From contig NZ_JAFKOK010000016.1 in assembly GCF_017303295.1 (NCBI RefSeq), positions 84,003 to 148,002 on the forward strand: DNA of 64,000 bases, written 5' to 3'. The notes beneath the pieces were generated by a model. That model was given only the letters and a program-made list of their open reading frames with translations. It was not told the DNA's origin and searched no databases. This DNA is from Rhodobacter sp. NTK016B (GTDB taxonomy: Bacteria > Pseudomonadota > Alphaproteobacteria > Rhodobacterales > Rhodobacteraceae). The first letter of the stretch is position 1, and each line of letters starts with the position of its first letter. The translations under genes and the position numbers were made by a program. Shown here one piece after another: positions 16,613 to 25,609 of this stretch.

Positions 16613-17419
16613 ATGCCCGAGATCAAAGCCAGACTCGCCCCGTTCGATCCAGTGTGGCAGCGCATCTGCACCGAGGCGCAGCAGGTGGTGCAGGACGAAC
16701 CGCTGCTGGGCGGGGTGATGCACAACAACCTTCTGCACCATGCGACGATGGAGCGGGCGCTGGCCTATCGATTCGCGCTGAAACTGTCCTCGGCCGAAAT
16801 CAGCGAACAGATCCTGCGCGAGATCGCAGACGAGGCCTATGCCTCGTCCTCGTCGCTGGGCGAAGCCGCGCGTGCCGATCTGGTCGCGGTCGAAGAGCGC
16901 GATCCGGCCTGCAATCGTTTCCTGCAGCCGGTGATGTATTTCAAGGGCTATCAGGCGGTGCAGGCGTACCGCGTGGGGCATTGGCTGTGGACCTCGGGGC
17001 GGCGCGACATGGCGCTGTTCGTGCAGATGCGCGTGTCCGAGATGTTCGGCGTCGACATCCATCCGGCGGCGAAGATCGGCAAGGGCATCATGATCGACCA
17101 CGCGCATTCCATCGTCATCGGTGAAACGGCGGTGGTGGGCGACAACGTCTCGATGCTGCATTCGGTCACGCTGGGCGGCACCGGCAAGGAAGACGGCGAC
17201 CGCCATCCGAAGATCGGCGACGGGGTGCTAATCGGCGCGGGGGCCAAGGTGCTGGGCAATATCCATGTCGGCGCCAACAGCCGCATCGCCGCCGGTTCGG
17301 TGGTTCTGAACGACGTGCCGCGCTGCAAGACGGTGGCGGGCGTGCCCGCGAAGATCGTCGGCGAGGCGGGGTGCAACCAGCCCGCGCTGTCGATGGATCA
17401 CCGGCTGTCGCCCGAATAA
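16613..17419 (+). CDS. cysE: Serine O-acetyltransferase
   Basis: CysE makes O-acetyl-L-serine from serine and acetyl-CoA, the first step of cysteine synthesis. It has 268 residues. An N-terminal helical domain (residues 1-140) is followed by left-handed beta-helix hexapeptide repeats from about residue 150, with the conserved GVDIHPAAKIGKGIMIDHA containing the catalytic Asp-His region and LHSVTLGGTGK. ATG 16613 follows GGAG with eight bases between. The frame extends upstream to 16502, but the added residues do not look like CysE. Its place after the GTA cluster is shared with other Rhodobacteraceae. Confidence 0.96.
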   Translation: MPEIKARLAPFDPVWQRICTEAQQVVQDEPLLGGVMHNNLLHHATMERALAYRFALKLSSAEISEQILREIADEAYASSSSLGEAARADLVAVEERDPACNRFLQPVMYFKGYQAVQAYRVGHWLWTSGRRDMALFVQMRVSEMFGVDIHPAAKIGKGIMIDHAHSIVIGETAVVGDNVSMLHSVTLGGTGKEDGDRHPKIGDGVLIGAGAKVLGNIHVGANSRIAAGSVVLNDVPRCKTVAGVPAKIVGEAGCNQPALSMDHRLSPE

Positions 17420-17443
17420 GCGCCGCACTCGCCGGGGCGCGTG

Positions 17444-18385
17444 ATGAGTATGTCCAATGATCTGCTGTGGCTGCTGGGGGTCACGGCGGCGATCCTGATC
17501 GTCGCGACCGCCATCGGGCAGGGGCTCAGGCGCCGTCTGCCCGCAGGCCAGCCGCATCCGGTCATCGACAATCTCAACGCCCGGATTTACGCGTGGTGGG
17601 TGATGGTCGCGCTTCTGGCGCTGGCCTTTGCCACCGGGCGCGTGGGTGTGGTGGTTCTGTTCGGGGTGCTGAGCGCGCTCGCCCTGCGCGAATTCCTGAC
17701 CGTCATCGCGCGCGACCGCGCGGATTTCTGGGTCATCGCGGGCGTCTATGCCATCGTGCTGCCCGTGCAGTTCTGGGCCGTCTATACCGACTGGTACGGC
17801 TTCTATGCCATTTTCATCCCCGTCTATGCCTTCCTTCTGATGCCCGCGCTGGCCGCCGTGTCAGGGGGCGCGCAGGGTTTCATGGCGCGCGCGGCGGAAA
17901 CGCAATGGGGCCTAATGGTCTGCGTCTATTGCGTCAGCCACGTCCCGGCGATCCTGTCGCTGGACATCGCGGGGGACGATGCGCGGCGCGTCTTGCTGAT
18001 CGCGTGGTTCGTCTTTGTCGTGCAGACCTCGGACGTGGCCCAGTATGTCTGGGGCAAGCTGCTGGGACGCCACAAGCTGGCGCCCGAGCTGTCGCCCTCG
18101 AAAACGTGGGAGGGGCTGGTTGGCGGCATCGCCACTGCCGTCGCATTGGGCGCCGCGCTGTTCGCGCTGACACCCTTCACCCCGCCCGAAGCGGCGCTGA
18201 TGGCGTTCGTCGTGGCAGGTATGGGCACGCTTGGCGGATTGGTCATGTCGGCTATCAAGCGCGACAAGGGCGCCAAGGACTGGGGGGCGGTCATCAAGGG
18301 CCATGGCGGGTTTCTCGACCGGCTCGACAGCGTTATCTTTTCGGCGCCGATCTTCTTTCACCTGACACGCTATTACTGGACCTGA
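17444..18385 (+). CDS. CdsA-family phosphatidate cytidylyltransferase
   Basis: This integral membrane protein of about 313 residues has eight or so hydrophobic segments. The C-terminal CdsA signature is intact: SAIKRDKGAKDWG and IKGHGGFLDRLDS. It should make CDP-diacylglycerol, or a related CDP-lipid, from phosphatidate and CTP. GTG 17441, ATG 17444 and ATG 17450 are all in frame; 17444 is chosen. The next gene, three bases on, encodes a CDP-alcohol phosphatidyltransferase, as in the E. coli ynbAB pair, so this may be a second, specialised CdsA rather than the housekeeping enzyme. Confidence 0.9.
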   Translation: MSMSNDLLWLLGVTAAILIVATAIGQGLRRRLPAGQPHPVIDNLNARIYAWWVMVALLALAFATGRVGVVVLFGVLSALALREFLTVIARDRADFWVIAGVYAIVLPVQFWAVYTDWYGFYAIFIPVYAFLLMPALAAVSGGAQGFMARAAETQWGLMVCVYCVSHVPAILSLDIAGDDARRVLLIAWFVFVVQTSDVAQYVWGKLLGRHKLAPELSPSKTWEGLVGGIATAVALGAALFALTPFTPPEAALMAFVVAGMGTLGGLVMSAIKRDKGAKDWGAVIKGHGGFLDRLDSVIFSAPIFFHLTRYYWT

Positions 18386-18388
18386 CGC

Positions 18389-19003
18389 ATGGACGAAAAC
18401 CGCCGCCCGATCGCCGCGCGCCGTCTTGGCGTGATGCAGGGCATGGCCCGCTTTCTGGCCGCGCGCAGCGTCAGCCCGAACGCGATTTCGATCGCTTCGG
18501 TCGTCTTCGCGGCGCTGGGCTTGGGGGCGTTCTGGCTGATGCCGGGCGCGGGCGGGGGCCGGATCGCGGCGCTCTTGCTGGCCGCTTTGTGCATCCAGCT
18601 TCGGCTTCTGTGCAACCTGATCGACGGGCTGGTCGCGGTTGAAGGCGGGCAGGGCAGTGCGACAGGCCCCTTCTGGAACGAGGCCCCGGACCGCGCCGCC
18701 GATACGCTGTTTCTGTGGGGCGCGGGGCTGGCGGCCGGGATGCCGGCGCTGGGTCTGGGCTGCGCGGTGTTGGCTTTGGCCACGGCCTATCTGCGGGAAT
18801 TCGGCCGGGCCGAGGGCTATGCGCCTGATTTCGGCGGCCCTTTCGCCAAGCAACAGCGGATGGCGGCCTTGACGCTGGGCTGCGTCGTCGCGGCTTTCGC
18901 GCCGGGCTGGCCGGTTCTGGCCTTGGCGCTATGGGTCATCGCGGCGGGGACGGCGGCGACGGTGGCCTTGCGCGCGTGGCGGGTGCTGGGACGGATGGGC
19001 TGA
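18389..19003 (+). CDS. CDP-alcohol phosphatidyltransferase, YnbA-like
   Basis: This 204-residue membrane protein has about five hydrophobic segments. The CDP-alcohol motif is divergent: it reads LIDGLVAVEGGQ, then G-x-FWNEAPDRAAD, so the first Asp of the usual D-x2-DG-x2-AR motif is replaced by Asn and the Arg is absent, while the DG, NE-x-PDR and last Asp remain. This variant is typical of YnbA-like proteins. Its partner CdsA-like gene is three bases upstream, so the two probably make one phospholipid from phosphatidate. The head-group alcohol is not known. Confidence 0.85.
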   Translation: MDENRRPIAARRLGVMQGMARFLAARSVSPNAISIASVVFAALGLGAFWLMPGAGGGRIAALLLAALCIQLRLLCNLIDGLVAVEGGQGSATGPFWNEAPDRAADTLFLWGAGLAAGMPALGLGCAVLALATAYLREFGRAEGYAPDFGGPFAKQQRMAALTLGCVVAAFAPGWPVLALALWVIAAGTAATVALRAWRVLGRMG

Positions 19004-19021
19004 GCGTCCGCGCATGAAAAA

Positions 19022-19046
19022 GCCCGGACGGCGATACCGTCCGGGC
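19022..19046 (-). terminator. Terminator of the pdh operon
   Basis: GCCCGGACGG (19022-19031) pairs perfectly with CCGTCCGGGC (19037-19046), loop CGATA. Five A residues stand just left of the stem (19017-19021), giving a T tract on the - strand, so it ends leftward transcription 23 bases after the pdhC stop. It may also slow rightward transcription from the lipid genes. Confidence 0.8.
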
Positions 19047-19069
19047 CGATGTCGTCGCATGGAGCCGGG

Positions 19070-20401
19070 TCAGGCCAGCATCGCCAGCGGGTTCTCGAGA
19101 TTCTCGATGATCGCGGACAGGAATTCAGCCCCCAGCGCGCCGTCGATCACGCGGTGATCGACCGACAGCGTCATCGACATCACCGTCGCCACGCCGATCT
19201 CGCCATCCTCTTTCACCACCGGTTGCTTGATGCCTGCGCCCACGGCCAGGATCGAGCCATGCGGCGGGTTGATGACCGCGTCAAAATTCTCGATCCCGAA
19301 CATCCCGAGATTCGAGATCGCGAAGCTGCCGCCGACATATTCATGCGGCGCAAGCTTGCGGTTGCGCGCACGGGTCGCCAGATCCTTCATCTCGGCCGAC
19401 AGAGCGCTCAGCGACTTGTGGTGCGAATCCTTCAACACCGGCGTGAACAGCCCGCCATCGACCGCGACGGCGACCGCCACGTCCGAGGGCTTCAGCTTCA
19501 GGATCCGGTCGCCTGCCCAGACGGCATTGGCATCCGGCACCTTTTGCAGCGCCATGGCGCAGGCCTTGATGATGAAGTCGTTGACGCTGAGCTTGACGCC
19601 CCGGTCCGCAAGCTGACCGTTAAGCTGCGCGCGGAAGGCCATCAGCGCATCCAGCTGCACCGAGCGGCGCAGGTAGAAATGCGGGATGGTCTGCTTTGCC
19701 TCGGTCAGGCGCGCAGCCACCGTCTTGCGCATACCGTCGAGCTTGACCTCTTCGAAGTCGCGGCCCTCGAACATCTTCATGACGGTATTCGCATCGGCGC
19801 CCGTGGGCATCGCGGCGCCCTTGGCGGGGGCTGCGTCGGACTTGGCCGGTGCGGCCTCGGCCTTGGCGGCTTTGGGCTGAGCGCTGGCGCCTTCGACATC
19901 GGCCTTGACGATCCGGCCATGCGGGCCCGAGCCCGTGATCTGGCTCAGGTCAAGACCCTTGTCGGCGGCGATCCGGCGCGCCAGCGGCGAGGCGAAGATA
20001 CGCTTGCCATCGGCGACCGGGGCAGCGGGCGCGGCGGTCACCGAGTCCGATTTCGCCGGTGCCGATGCCTTGGCGTCCCCGCCATCGTCCTTGGCCGAGG
20101 CTTCGGGCTTGGCCGGTTCCTTGGGCGCCGAGGTCTTGCCGATATCGTCGGCGCTTTCCCCTTCTTCTAGCAGGACCGCGATGGGGGTGTTGACCTTGAC
20201 CCCTTCGCTGCCCTCGTCGATCAGGATCTTGCCGATCACGCCTTCGTCGACGGCTTCAAATTCCATCGTCGCCTTGTCGGTCTCGATCTCGGCGAGGATA
20301 TCGCCCGAGCTGACCGTGTCGCCTTCCTTGACCAGCCATTTGGCCAGCGTGCCCTCTTCCATCGTGGGCGAGAGGGCGGGCATCAGGATTTCCGTGGGCA
20401 T
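19070..20401 (-). CDS. pdhC: Pyruvate dehydrogenase E2, dihydrolipoamide acetyltransferase
   Basis: E2 transfers the acetyl group to CoA and forms the core of the complex. The 443-residue protein starts with one lipoyl domain whose lipoylated Lys is in [13 protein letters not shown]. An Ala/Pro/Lys-rich linker (about residues 85-135) follows, then a peripheral-subunit-binding domain ([17 protein letters not shown], with GSGPHGRI). The catalytic domain is last, with the DHRVIDG motif at residues 415-421. It is the last gene of the pdh operon, 10 bases after pdhB. Confidence 0.97.
   Translation of the reverse strand: MPTEILMPALSPTMEEGTLAKWLVKEGDTVSSGDILAEIETDKATMEFEAVDEGVIGKILIDEGSEGVKVNTPIAVLLEEGESADDIGKTSAPKEPAKPEASAKDDGGDAKASAPAKSDSVTAAPAAPVADGKRIFASPLARRIAADKGLDLSQITGSGPHGRIVKADVEGASAQPKAAKAEAAPAKSDAAPAKGAAMPTGADANTVMKMFEGRDFEEVKLDGMRKTVAARLTEAKQTIPHFYLRRSVQLDALMAFRAQLNGQLADRGVKLSVNDFIIKACAMALQKVPDANAVWAGDRILKLKPSDVAVAVAVDGGLFTPVLKDSHHKSLSALSAEMKDLATRARNRKLAPHEYVGGSFAISNLGMFGIENFDAVINPPHGSILAVGAGIKQPVVKEDGEIGVATVMSMTLSVDHRVIDGALGAEFLSAIIENLENPLAMLA
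20141..20401 (-). repeat. Lipoyl-domain repeat, copy in pdhC
   Basis: These 261 bases, coding the lipoyl domain and start of the linker, align without gaps and with high identity by eye to 21549-21809 in pdhB. The two copies are 1.4 kb apart in the same orientation, so they could recombine or undergo gene conversion. Confidence 0.85.
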
Positions 20402-20411
20402 GATGGCCTCC

Positions 20412-21809
20412 TCAGCGATAGGTGACTTTGTGCACGGCCTCGATCACCTCGTCGGTGGTGATCAGCGCCAGCTTCTCGAGATTGGCCGCATAGGGCATCG
20501 GCACATCCTTGCCGCACAGATTGATGACCGGCGCGTCGAGGTAATCGAACGCCTCCATCATCACCGTGGCCGAGATGAAGTTGCCGACCGAGCTTTGCGG
20601 GAAGCCTTCCTCGACGGTGACCAGACGGTTGGTCTTCTTGACCGAGCTGATGATCGTCGCGGTGTCCATCGGACGGATTGTGCGCAGGTCGATGACCTCG
20701 GCGTCGATCCCGTCGGCGGCCAGCTTCTCGGCCGCTTCCAGCGCATAGGTCATGCCGATGCCGAAGCTGACGATGGTGACGTCCTTGCCTTGGCGCGCGA
20801 TCCGGGCCTTGCCGATCGGCACGGTGAAATCGTCCATGTCCGGCACCTCGAAGGTGCGGCCATAAAGGATTTCGTTTTCAAGGAACACGACCGGGTTGCC
20901 GTCGCGGATGGCCGATTTCAGCAGGCCTTTCGCATCGGCCGCCGAATAGGGCATCACCACTTTCAGGCCCGGAATGTGGCTGTACCACGCCGCGTAATCC
21001 TGACTGTGCTGGGCGGCGACGCGCGCGGCCGCGCCGTTGGGGCCGCGGAACACGATGGGGCAGGGCAGCTGACCGCCCGACATGTAGTTCGTCTTGGCGG
21101 CAGAGTTGATCAGGTGGTCGATCGCCTGCATGGCGAAGTTGAAGGTCATGAACTCGACGATCGGGTTCAGACCGCCCCATGCGGCGCCGACGGCGAGGCC
21201 GGTGAAGCCGGCTTCGGTGATCGGCGTGTCGATCACGCGCTTGGCGCCGAATTCATCCAGCAGGCCCTGGCTGATCTTGTAGGCGCCCTGGTATTCGCCG
21301 ACTTCCTCGCCCATCAGGAAGACGGTGTCGTTGCGGCGCATTTCTTCGGCCATCGCTTCGCGCAGGGCCTCACGTACCGTCATCGACTTCATCTCGGTGC
21401 CTTCGGGCCAGTCAGGCTCGGGCACCGAGGGAAGCTCGGCGGCGGGCTGTGCCGCGACCGGCTTGTCGGCGGCGACATCGCTGTCGGATTTGGCGGGCTC
21501 TTCGGCTTTTTCGTCGGCTTTCGCGTCGGAGGCCGGGGCGCTTGCCTTGATATCGTCGGCGCTTTCGCCTTCTTCGAGCAGCACGGCGATGGGCGTGTTG
21601 ACCTTAACGCCCTCGGTGCCTTCGTCGATCAGGATCTTGCCCATCGTGCCTTCGTCGACCGCCTCGAATTCCATCGTGGCCTTGTCGGTTTCGATCTCGG
21701 CAATGATCATGCCCGAGGTGATCTCGTCACCCTCTTTCACCAGCCATTTGGCCAGCGTGCCCTCCTCCATGGTGGGCGAAAGGGCCGGCATCAGGATTTC
21801 AGTAGCCAT
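20412..21809 (-). CDS. pdhB: Pyruvate dehydrogenase E1 beta with N-terminal lipoyl domain
   Basis: This 465-residue protein is longer than usual E1-beta subunits (about 330) because it carries an N-terminal lipoyl domain (residues 1-80, Lys in ETDKAT) and an Ala/Asp/Lys-rich linker to about residue 140. The E1-beta body follows from [19 protein letters not shown] through [16 protein letters not shown] to a C terminus with [12 protein letters not shown]. This architecture is known in alphaproteobacteria. ATG at 21809 is chosen over an upstream in-frame ATG at 21842 because the lipoyl domain begins right there. A secreted-protein gene lies five bases upstream. Confidence 0.96.
   Translation of the reverse strand: MATEILMPALSPTMEEGTLAKWLVKEGDEITSGMIIAEIETDKATMEFEAVDEGTMGKILIDEGTEGVKVNTPIAVLLEEGESADDIKASAPASDAKADEKAEEPAKSDSDVAADKPVAAQPAAELPSVPEPDWPEGTEMKSMTVREALREAMAEEMRRNDTVFLMGEEVGEYQGAYKISQGLLDEFGAKRVIDTPITEAGFTGLAVGAAWGGLNPIVEFMTFNFAMQAIDHLINSAAKTNYMSGGQLPCPIVFRGPNGAAARVAAQHSQDYAAWYSHIPGLKVVMPYSAADAKGLLKSAIRDGNPVVFLENEILYGRTFEVPDMDDFTVPIGKARIARQGKDVTIVSFGIGMTYALEAAEKLAADGIDAEVIDLRTIRPMDTATIISSVKKTNRLVTVEEGFPQSSVGNFISATVMMEAFDYLDAPVINLCGKDVPMPYAANLEKLALITTDEVIEAVHKVTYR
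21549..21809 (-). repeat. Lipoyl-domain repeat, copy in pdhB
   Basis: This is the second copy of the 261-base segment described at 20141-20401. It encodes the lipoyl domain of E1-beta. Both copies begin near the GESADDI linker residues on the 3' side and end at the start codon. Confidence 0.85.
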
Positions 21810-21814
21810 GTCAG

Positions 21815-22354
21815 TTATTCCCCCTCTTCGCTCGAGGTGCATTCGGATTGCAGCGCCCGCAGGTCCGACAAAACAAAGTCCACGCGCGATCCGGCATTCG
21901 GACCGGCGACGACCAGTGTCGCGTTTTCCATTTCAAGGCTGATCGTGCAGCTGTCGCCTTCGCAGACCGCGCCCTGAGCCTCCCAGCCGGCGCGGGTTTC
22001 GGCATTGTCCGTCACCAGCGTGCTGGAGAACGGGAAGCCTTCGGAGCCAGCGCGGTGGTTCAGCATGATCTGTGCCAGCACGCCGCCTTCGGCTTCGGCG
22101 ATCTGGTAATCGTCGAGCACCAGATCGGCGACCTCGAACTCGGTTCGCGTGCTGCGCACGTCGCCGGCCTGATACCGCTGGGTCATCGCAAGCTGGCCGG
22201 TGCAGCCGTCACGTTCGAAGCTGAACTCGACCATGCCGTCCAGCGCGCTGCCATTCAGATACATCGCCAGCATCGTGCCGGTCGATTGCCCGGCGGCCGG
22301 CAGGGCCGCCAGTGTCAGGGCGGCCGTCAATAGGGCCGATACGGAAGACTTCAT
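21815..22354 (-). CDS. Secreted Cys-containing protein inside the pdh operon
   Basis: I do not recognise this 179-residue protein. It starts with a clear signal peptide (residues 1-22, cleavage likely after LPAAG), so it is exported to the periplasm. The mature part is acidic, predicted beta-rich, and has four Cys (in [14 protein letters not shown] and SECTSS) that could form two disulfides. The ATG at 22354 overlaps the pdhA stop in ATGA, and pdhB starts five bases after its stop, so it is firmly in the operon between E1-alpha and E1-beta. A periplasmic product has no obvious link to a cytosolic enzyme complex. Confidence 0.8.
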   Translation of the reverse strand: MKSSVSALLTAALTLAALPAAGQSTGTMLAMYLNGSALDGMVEFSFERDGCTGQLAMTQRYQAGDVRSTRTEFEVADLVLDDYQIAEAEGGVLAQIMLNHRAGSEGFPFSSTLVTDNAETRAGWEAQGAVCEGDSCTISLEMENATLVVAGPNAGSRVDFVLSDLRALQSECTSSEEGE

Positions 22355-23361
22355 GCGTCCGCCTCCTGCGGGGCGGCGTAGATGTCGGTCCACAGTTCGT
22401 CGAGCGACGGCTCGGGACTGTCCTTGGCGAACTCGGCGCTGTCATTGACCACCGCCTTGATCTCTTTGTCGATCGCCTTGAGATCCTCGTCCGTGGCCAG
22501 ACCGCCGGTGGTGAGCATTTCGCGCACGCGTTCGATCGGATCGCGCTCTTCGCGCATCTTCTGGACTTCTTCGCGGGTGCGGTATTTGGCCGGGTCCGAC
22601 ATCGAGTGACCGCGATAGCGATAGGTCATGACCTCAAGGATATAAGGGCCGTCACCGGCACGGCAGGCGGCAATCGCCTTTTCGCCCGCGGCCTTGACCG
22701 CCATCACGTCCATGCCGTCGACCGCTTCGCCCTTGATCCCGTAGGCCGCGCCGCGTTCCCACAGGTTGGGGGATTTCGTCGACCGCTTGGTCGAGGTGCC
22801 CATGGCGTATTGGTTGTTCTCGATCACATAGACGACCGGAAGGTTCCAAAGCTCGGCCATGTTGTAGCTTTCGTACACCTGGCCCTGGTTCGCTGCGCCG
22901 TCGCCGAAATAGACGAAGGTGACGTTGTCATTGCCCTTGTACTTGTCGGCAAAGCCCAGCCCCGTGCCCAGCGGCACCTGTGCACCGACGATGCCGTGGC
23001 CGCCGTAGAAATGCTTCTCTTTCGAGAACATGTGCATCGAGCCGCCCTTGCCCTTCGAATAGCCGCCTTCGCGGCCCGTGAGCTCGGCCATGACGCCTTT
23101 CGGGTCCATCCCGCAGGCCAGCATGTGGCCGTGGTCGCGGTAGCTGGTGATGCGCTTGTCGCCGTCCTTGGCCGCGGCTTCGAGGCCCACGACAACGGCT
23201 TCCTGTCCGATATACAGGTGGCAGAAGCCCCCGATCAGACCCATGCCGTAAAGCTGTCCCGCCTTCTCTTCGAATCGACGGATCAGCAGCATGTCCTTGT
23301 AGTACTTAAGCAGTTCGTCCGCCGAGACGTTTGATTTCCCGGTCGTTTTTCTCGCAGCCAT
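22351..23361 (-). CDS. pdhA: Pyruvate dehydrogenase E1 alpha
   Basis: E1-alpha binds thiamine diphosphate and decarboxylates pyruvate. The 336-residue protein shows RSYRDHGH-like residues near 90, the GGSMHMFSKEKHFYGGHGIV block, and the ThDP motif from FGDGAANQGQVYES to VIENNQYAMGTS (about residues 155-200). The phosphorylation-loop region RYRGHSMSDPAKYRTREE is typical of E1-alpha. ATG at 23361 follows a GGGGGAGG site. First gene of the operon; its stop overlaps the start of the secreted-protein gene. Confidence 0.97.
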   Translation of the reverse strand: MAARKTTGKSNVSADELLKYYKDMLLIRRFEEKAGQLYGMGLIGGFCHLYIGQEAVVVGLEAAAKDGDKRITSYRDHGHMLACGMDPKGVMAELTGREGGYSKGKGGSMHMFSKEKHFYGGHGIVGAQVPLGTGLGFADKYKGNDNVTFVYFGDGAANQGQVYESYNMAELWNLPVVYVIENNQYAMGTSTKRSTKSPNLWERGAAYGIKGEAVDGMDVMAVKAAGEKAIAACRAGDGPYILEVMTYRYRGHSMSDPAKYRTREEVQKMREERDPIERVREMLTTGGLATDEDLKAIDKEIKAVVNDSAEFAKDSPEPSLDELWTDIYAAPQEADA

Positions 23362-23391
23362 CGGTGCCTCCCCCTGGTCGCGTCAGGAATA

Positions 23392-23405
23392 GTTTAACAC
23401 TAAAC
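23392..23405 (-). promoter_or_regulatory. Inverted repeat upstream of pdhA
   Basis: GTTTA (23392-23396) and TAAAC (23401-23405) form an inverted repeat with a four-base spacer, 31 bases upstream of the pdhA start. It is AT-rich against a GC-rich background, as expected for an operator or a -10 region. No regulator is assigned. Confidence 0.35.
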
Positions 23406-23420
23406 CATCTTCTATACGAT

Positions 23421-23479
23421 GCCTCGCCAAATTGCGAGGCTGAATTCCCGTCCGGTTGCGCAATCATCTGCGCAGCCGG
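23421..23479 (-). other. Two stem-loops in the pdhA upstream region
   Basis: GCCTCGC (23421-23427) pairs with GCGAGGC (23434-23440). CCGGTTGCGCA (23452-23462) pairs with TGCGCAGCCGG (23469-23479) with one mismatch. Both lie between the FtsB-like gene and pdhA and would be read from either strand. Neither has a T tract, so they may be 5' leader structures of pdhA or operators. Confidence 0.45.
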
Positions 23480-23543
23480 TCGTCATGCCGCGTATTTCAG
23501 CGCGGTGCCGCTAACAACTTAGCACGGTAACACGGAATATCGA

Positions 23544-23840
23544 TTAGCGAAGGACGATCTCGTCGCGACGGACATAACCCAGCACTTCGCGCGCCTGTTC
23601 GTCGAGCAAATCGAGGTCGAGGAAATTGTCCGACAGCCGGTGCGTGCGGTTTTCGATCTCGGCCAGTTGCAGCGCCAGCCGGTCGCGCTCTTCACGCAAT
23701 TGCTCGGCATCGGCTTCGATCTGGATGCGGCGGAACAGCCCGTATTCGCCCTGCACGGCGGCGAAGGTCAGGTAGGCGCCGAAGGTGCTGGTGATCGCGT
23801 AAAAGATGACGGGCCCGAAGGCGGGACGTTTTTTGTTCAT
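23544..23840 (-). CDS. FtsB/DivIC-like septum formation initiator
   Basis: This 98-residue protein has one membrane segment (about residues 9-28, PVIFYAITSTFGAYLTFAAV) followed by a coiled coil (IEADAEQLREERDRLALQL), the layout of FtsB/DivIC, which links FtsL and FtsQ at the division site. The LDEQAREVLGYVRRDEIVLR end is the usual FtsB finish in alphaproteobacteria. ATG at 23840 (MNKKRPAFGP) is preferred; a longer frame upstream lacks family features. It lies next to the pdh operon, 182 bases upstream of pdhA. Confidence 0.85.
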   Translation of the reverse strand: MNKKRPAFGPVIFYAITSTFGAYLTFAAVQGEYGLFRRIQIEADAEQLREERDRLALQLAEIENRTHRLSDNFLDLDLLDEQAREVLGYVRRDEIVLR

Positions 23841-23995
23841 GGTGCTGCGCGACTGCTCTGGGGCGGCCTCTGATGGGCCTTTGGCGAAAGGATGCCACAG
23901 CAGGGGCGCGAGGGGAAGCACTGTCGCAAGGACGCGGGGTTACGCTGGACAGACGCCGCATCCGGGCGCCACCCTGCGGGAATGGGAGGAAGACC

Positions 23996-25603
23996 ATGAC
24001 CGACATATCCCCTGCACCAAGCGCGCCGCGCAGCGATCTGGGCACCCACGAGGTCCAGAACCAGCCCGATTTCCGGTATCGCGATCCGTGGGCGGGCGAC
24101 CGCACGCTGCGCCGGGCCCTGGGCGAGGACGCGGCACTGGCCGATTTCGGCGCGCGCCTTGCCGCGCCCGACATCCGCGAGGCCGCGCGCGATGCGCAGG
24201 TGGTCAAGCCGATGCTGCGCAGTTTCGACCGGTCGGGGCGGCGGCTGGACGAGGTTCATTTCCACCCCGGCTATCACACCCTGATGGCGCTGGGGCTGGA
24301 AGCCGGCTACGCCGCGACCGCGTGGGACGGCACCGGCACTCATCTGCGCCATGCCGCGATCAATTACATGATGAGCCAGGTCGAGCCGGGCGTCTGCTGC
24401 CCGATGACCATGACTTATGCCGCCGTGCCCGCGCTGCAGGCCGATCCCGCGCTGGCCGCATTGTGGCAGCCGCGCCTGACCGCCCCCGCCTATGATCCCG
24501 CGCGCGTTTCGGTCGACCGCAAGGCTGCCGCGACGATGGGCATGGCGATGACGGAAAAGCAGGGCGGCTCGGATGTGCGGGCCAATTCCACGCGGGCTGT
24601 GCCGGATGGCGAGGGTTATCGCCTGCACGGGCACAAATGGTTCTGCTCGGCGCCGATGTGCGACGGCTTCCTGACGCTGGCGCAGCTGGACGGGGCGATC
24701 ACCTGTTTTCTGGTGCCGCGCTGGCTGCCCGACGGGACGCGCAACCCGTTCACCATCCTTAGGCTCAAGGACAAGCTGGGCAATCACGCCAATGCCTCGT
24801 CCGAGATCGAGTATGACGGCACATGGGCGCAAAGACTGGGCGAGCCGGGGCGCGGCGTGCAGACGATCATCGAGATGGTGCATCACACGCGGCTCGATAC
24901 CGCGATGGCGCCTGCGGGTCTGATGCGTGCGGCCCTGTCCGAAGCGCTGCAATGGGCGCAGGGGCGGCGGGTGTTCCAGAAGGGCCTGATCGACCAGCCG
25001 CTGATGCGCGCGGTGCTGGCCGATCTGTCGCTTGAGGCGGAAGCCGCGCTGCTATTGGCGCTCGACGTGGCGCGGGCCTTCGACGATCCGTCGCGCAGGC
25101 CCTATGCGCGGATTTCGGTGGCTCTGGCCAAGTTCATCTCGAACAAACTCGCGCCCGGCATGATTTATGAATGCATGGAGTGTCTTGGCGGCATGGGATA
25201 CGTCGAAGACACGCCGCTGCCGATGCTCTACCGAGAGGCGCCGCTCAACTCGATCTGGGAAGGGTCGGGGAATGTGATCTGCCTCGATATCCTGCGCACG
25301 CTGATGCGCGAGCCCGAGGCGGGCGCAATGCTGAACGCGCGGCTCGATGCGGCGCGGGGCCACGATCCTCGTTACGACGCCGCGCTGGAGGCCCATCGCG
25401 AACGCTGGCCCACTCTGCCGCCCGAGGCCGAGGCGCGCTGGTTCGCCGAATCGCTGGCAACCTTGCTGACCGGCGCGGTGATGATCGCCGAAAGCCCCTT
25501 CGCGAGCGAATGGATGGCCACCCGTCTGGGCGCGCGGGGGCGGATTGCGGGCGCGGTCGGCACGCTCGATGCGGACGCGCTGCTCGACGCGATGGCAGGC
25601 TGA
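23996..25603 (+). CDS. AidB-like acyl-CoA dehydrogenase
   Basis: This 535-residue flavoprotein has the size and motifs of the AidB branch, not of the shorter (380-residue) acyl-CoA dehydrogenases: MTEKQGGSDVRANST near residue 185, HGHKWFCSAPMCDGF after it, and YECMECLGGMGYVEDTPLP and PLNSIWEGSGNV in the last third. E. coli AidB binds DNA and is induced by alkylation. Here the substrate is unknown, and a role in fatty or branched acyl-CoA oxidation is equally possible. ATG 23996 follows GGGAGG. The gene is divergent from the FtsB-like gene. Confidence 0.88.
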   Translation: MTDISPAPSAPRSDLGTHEVQNQPDFRYRDPWAGDRTLRRALGEDAALADFGARLAAPDIREAARDAQVVKPMLRSFDRSGRRLDEVHFHPGYHTLMALGLEAGYAATAWDGTGTHLRHAAINYMMSQVEPGVCCPMTMTYAAVPALQADPALAALWQPRLTAPAYDPARVSVDRKAAATMGMAMTEKQGGSDVRANSTRAVPDGEGYRLHGHKWFCSAPMCDGFLTLAQLDGAITCFLVPRWLPDGTRNPFTILRLKDKLGNHANASSEIEYDGTWAQRLGEPGRGVQTIIEMVHHTRLDTAMAPAGLMRAALSEALQWAQGRRVFQKGLIDQPLMRAVLADLSLEAEAALLLALDVARAFDDPSRRPYARISVALAKFISNKLAPGMIYECMECLGGMGYVEDTPLPMLYREAPLNSIWEGSGNVICLDILRTLMREPEAGAMLNARLDAARGHDPRYDAALEAHRERWPTLPPEAEARWFAESLATLLTGAVMIAESPFASEWMATRLGARGRIAGAVGTLDADALLDAMAG

Positions 25604-25609
25604 ACGCGC

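Noticed and set aside
19905..21977. A 690-residue open frame on the + strand across pdhC and pdhB.
   Set aside because: It is the antisense of pdhC/pdhB and is rich in His/Arg/Gly without any family motif.
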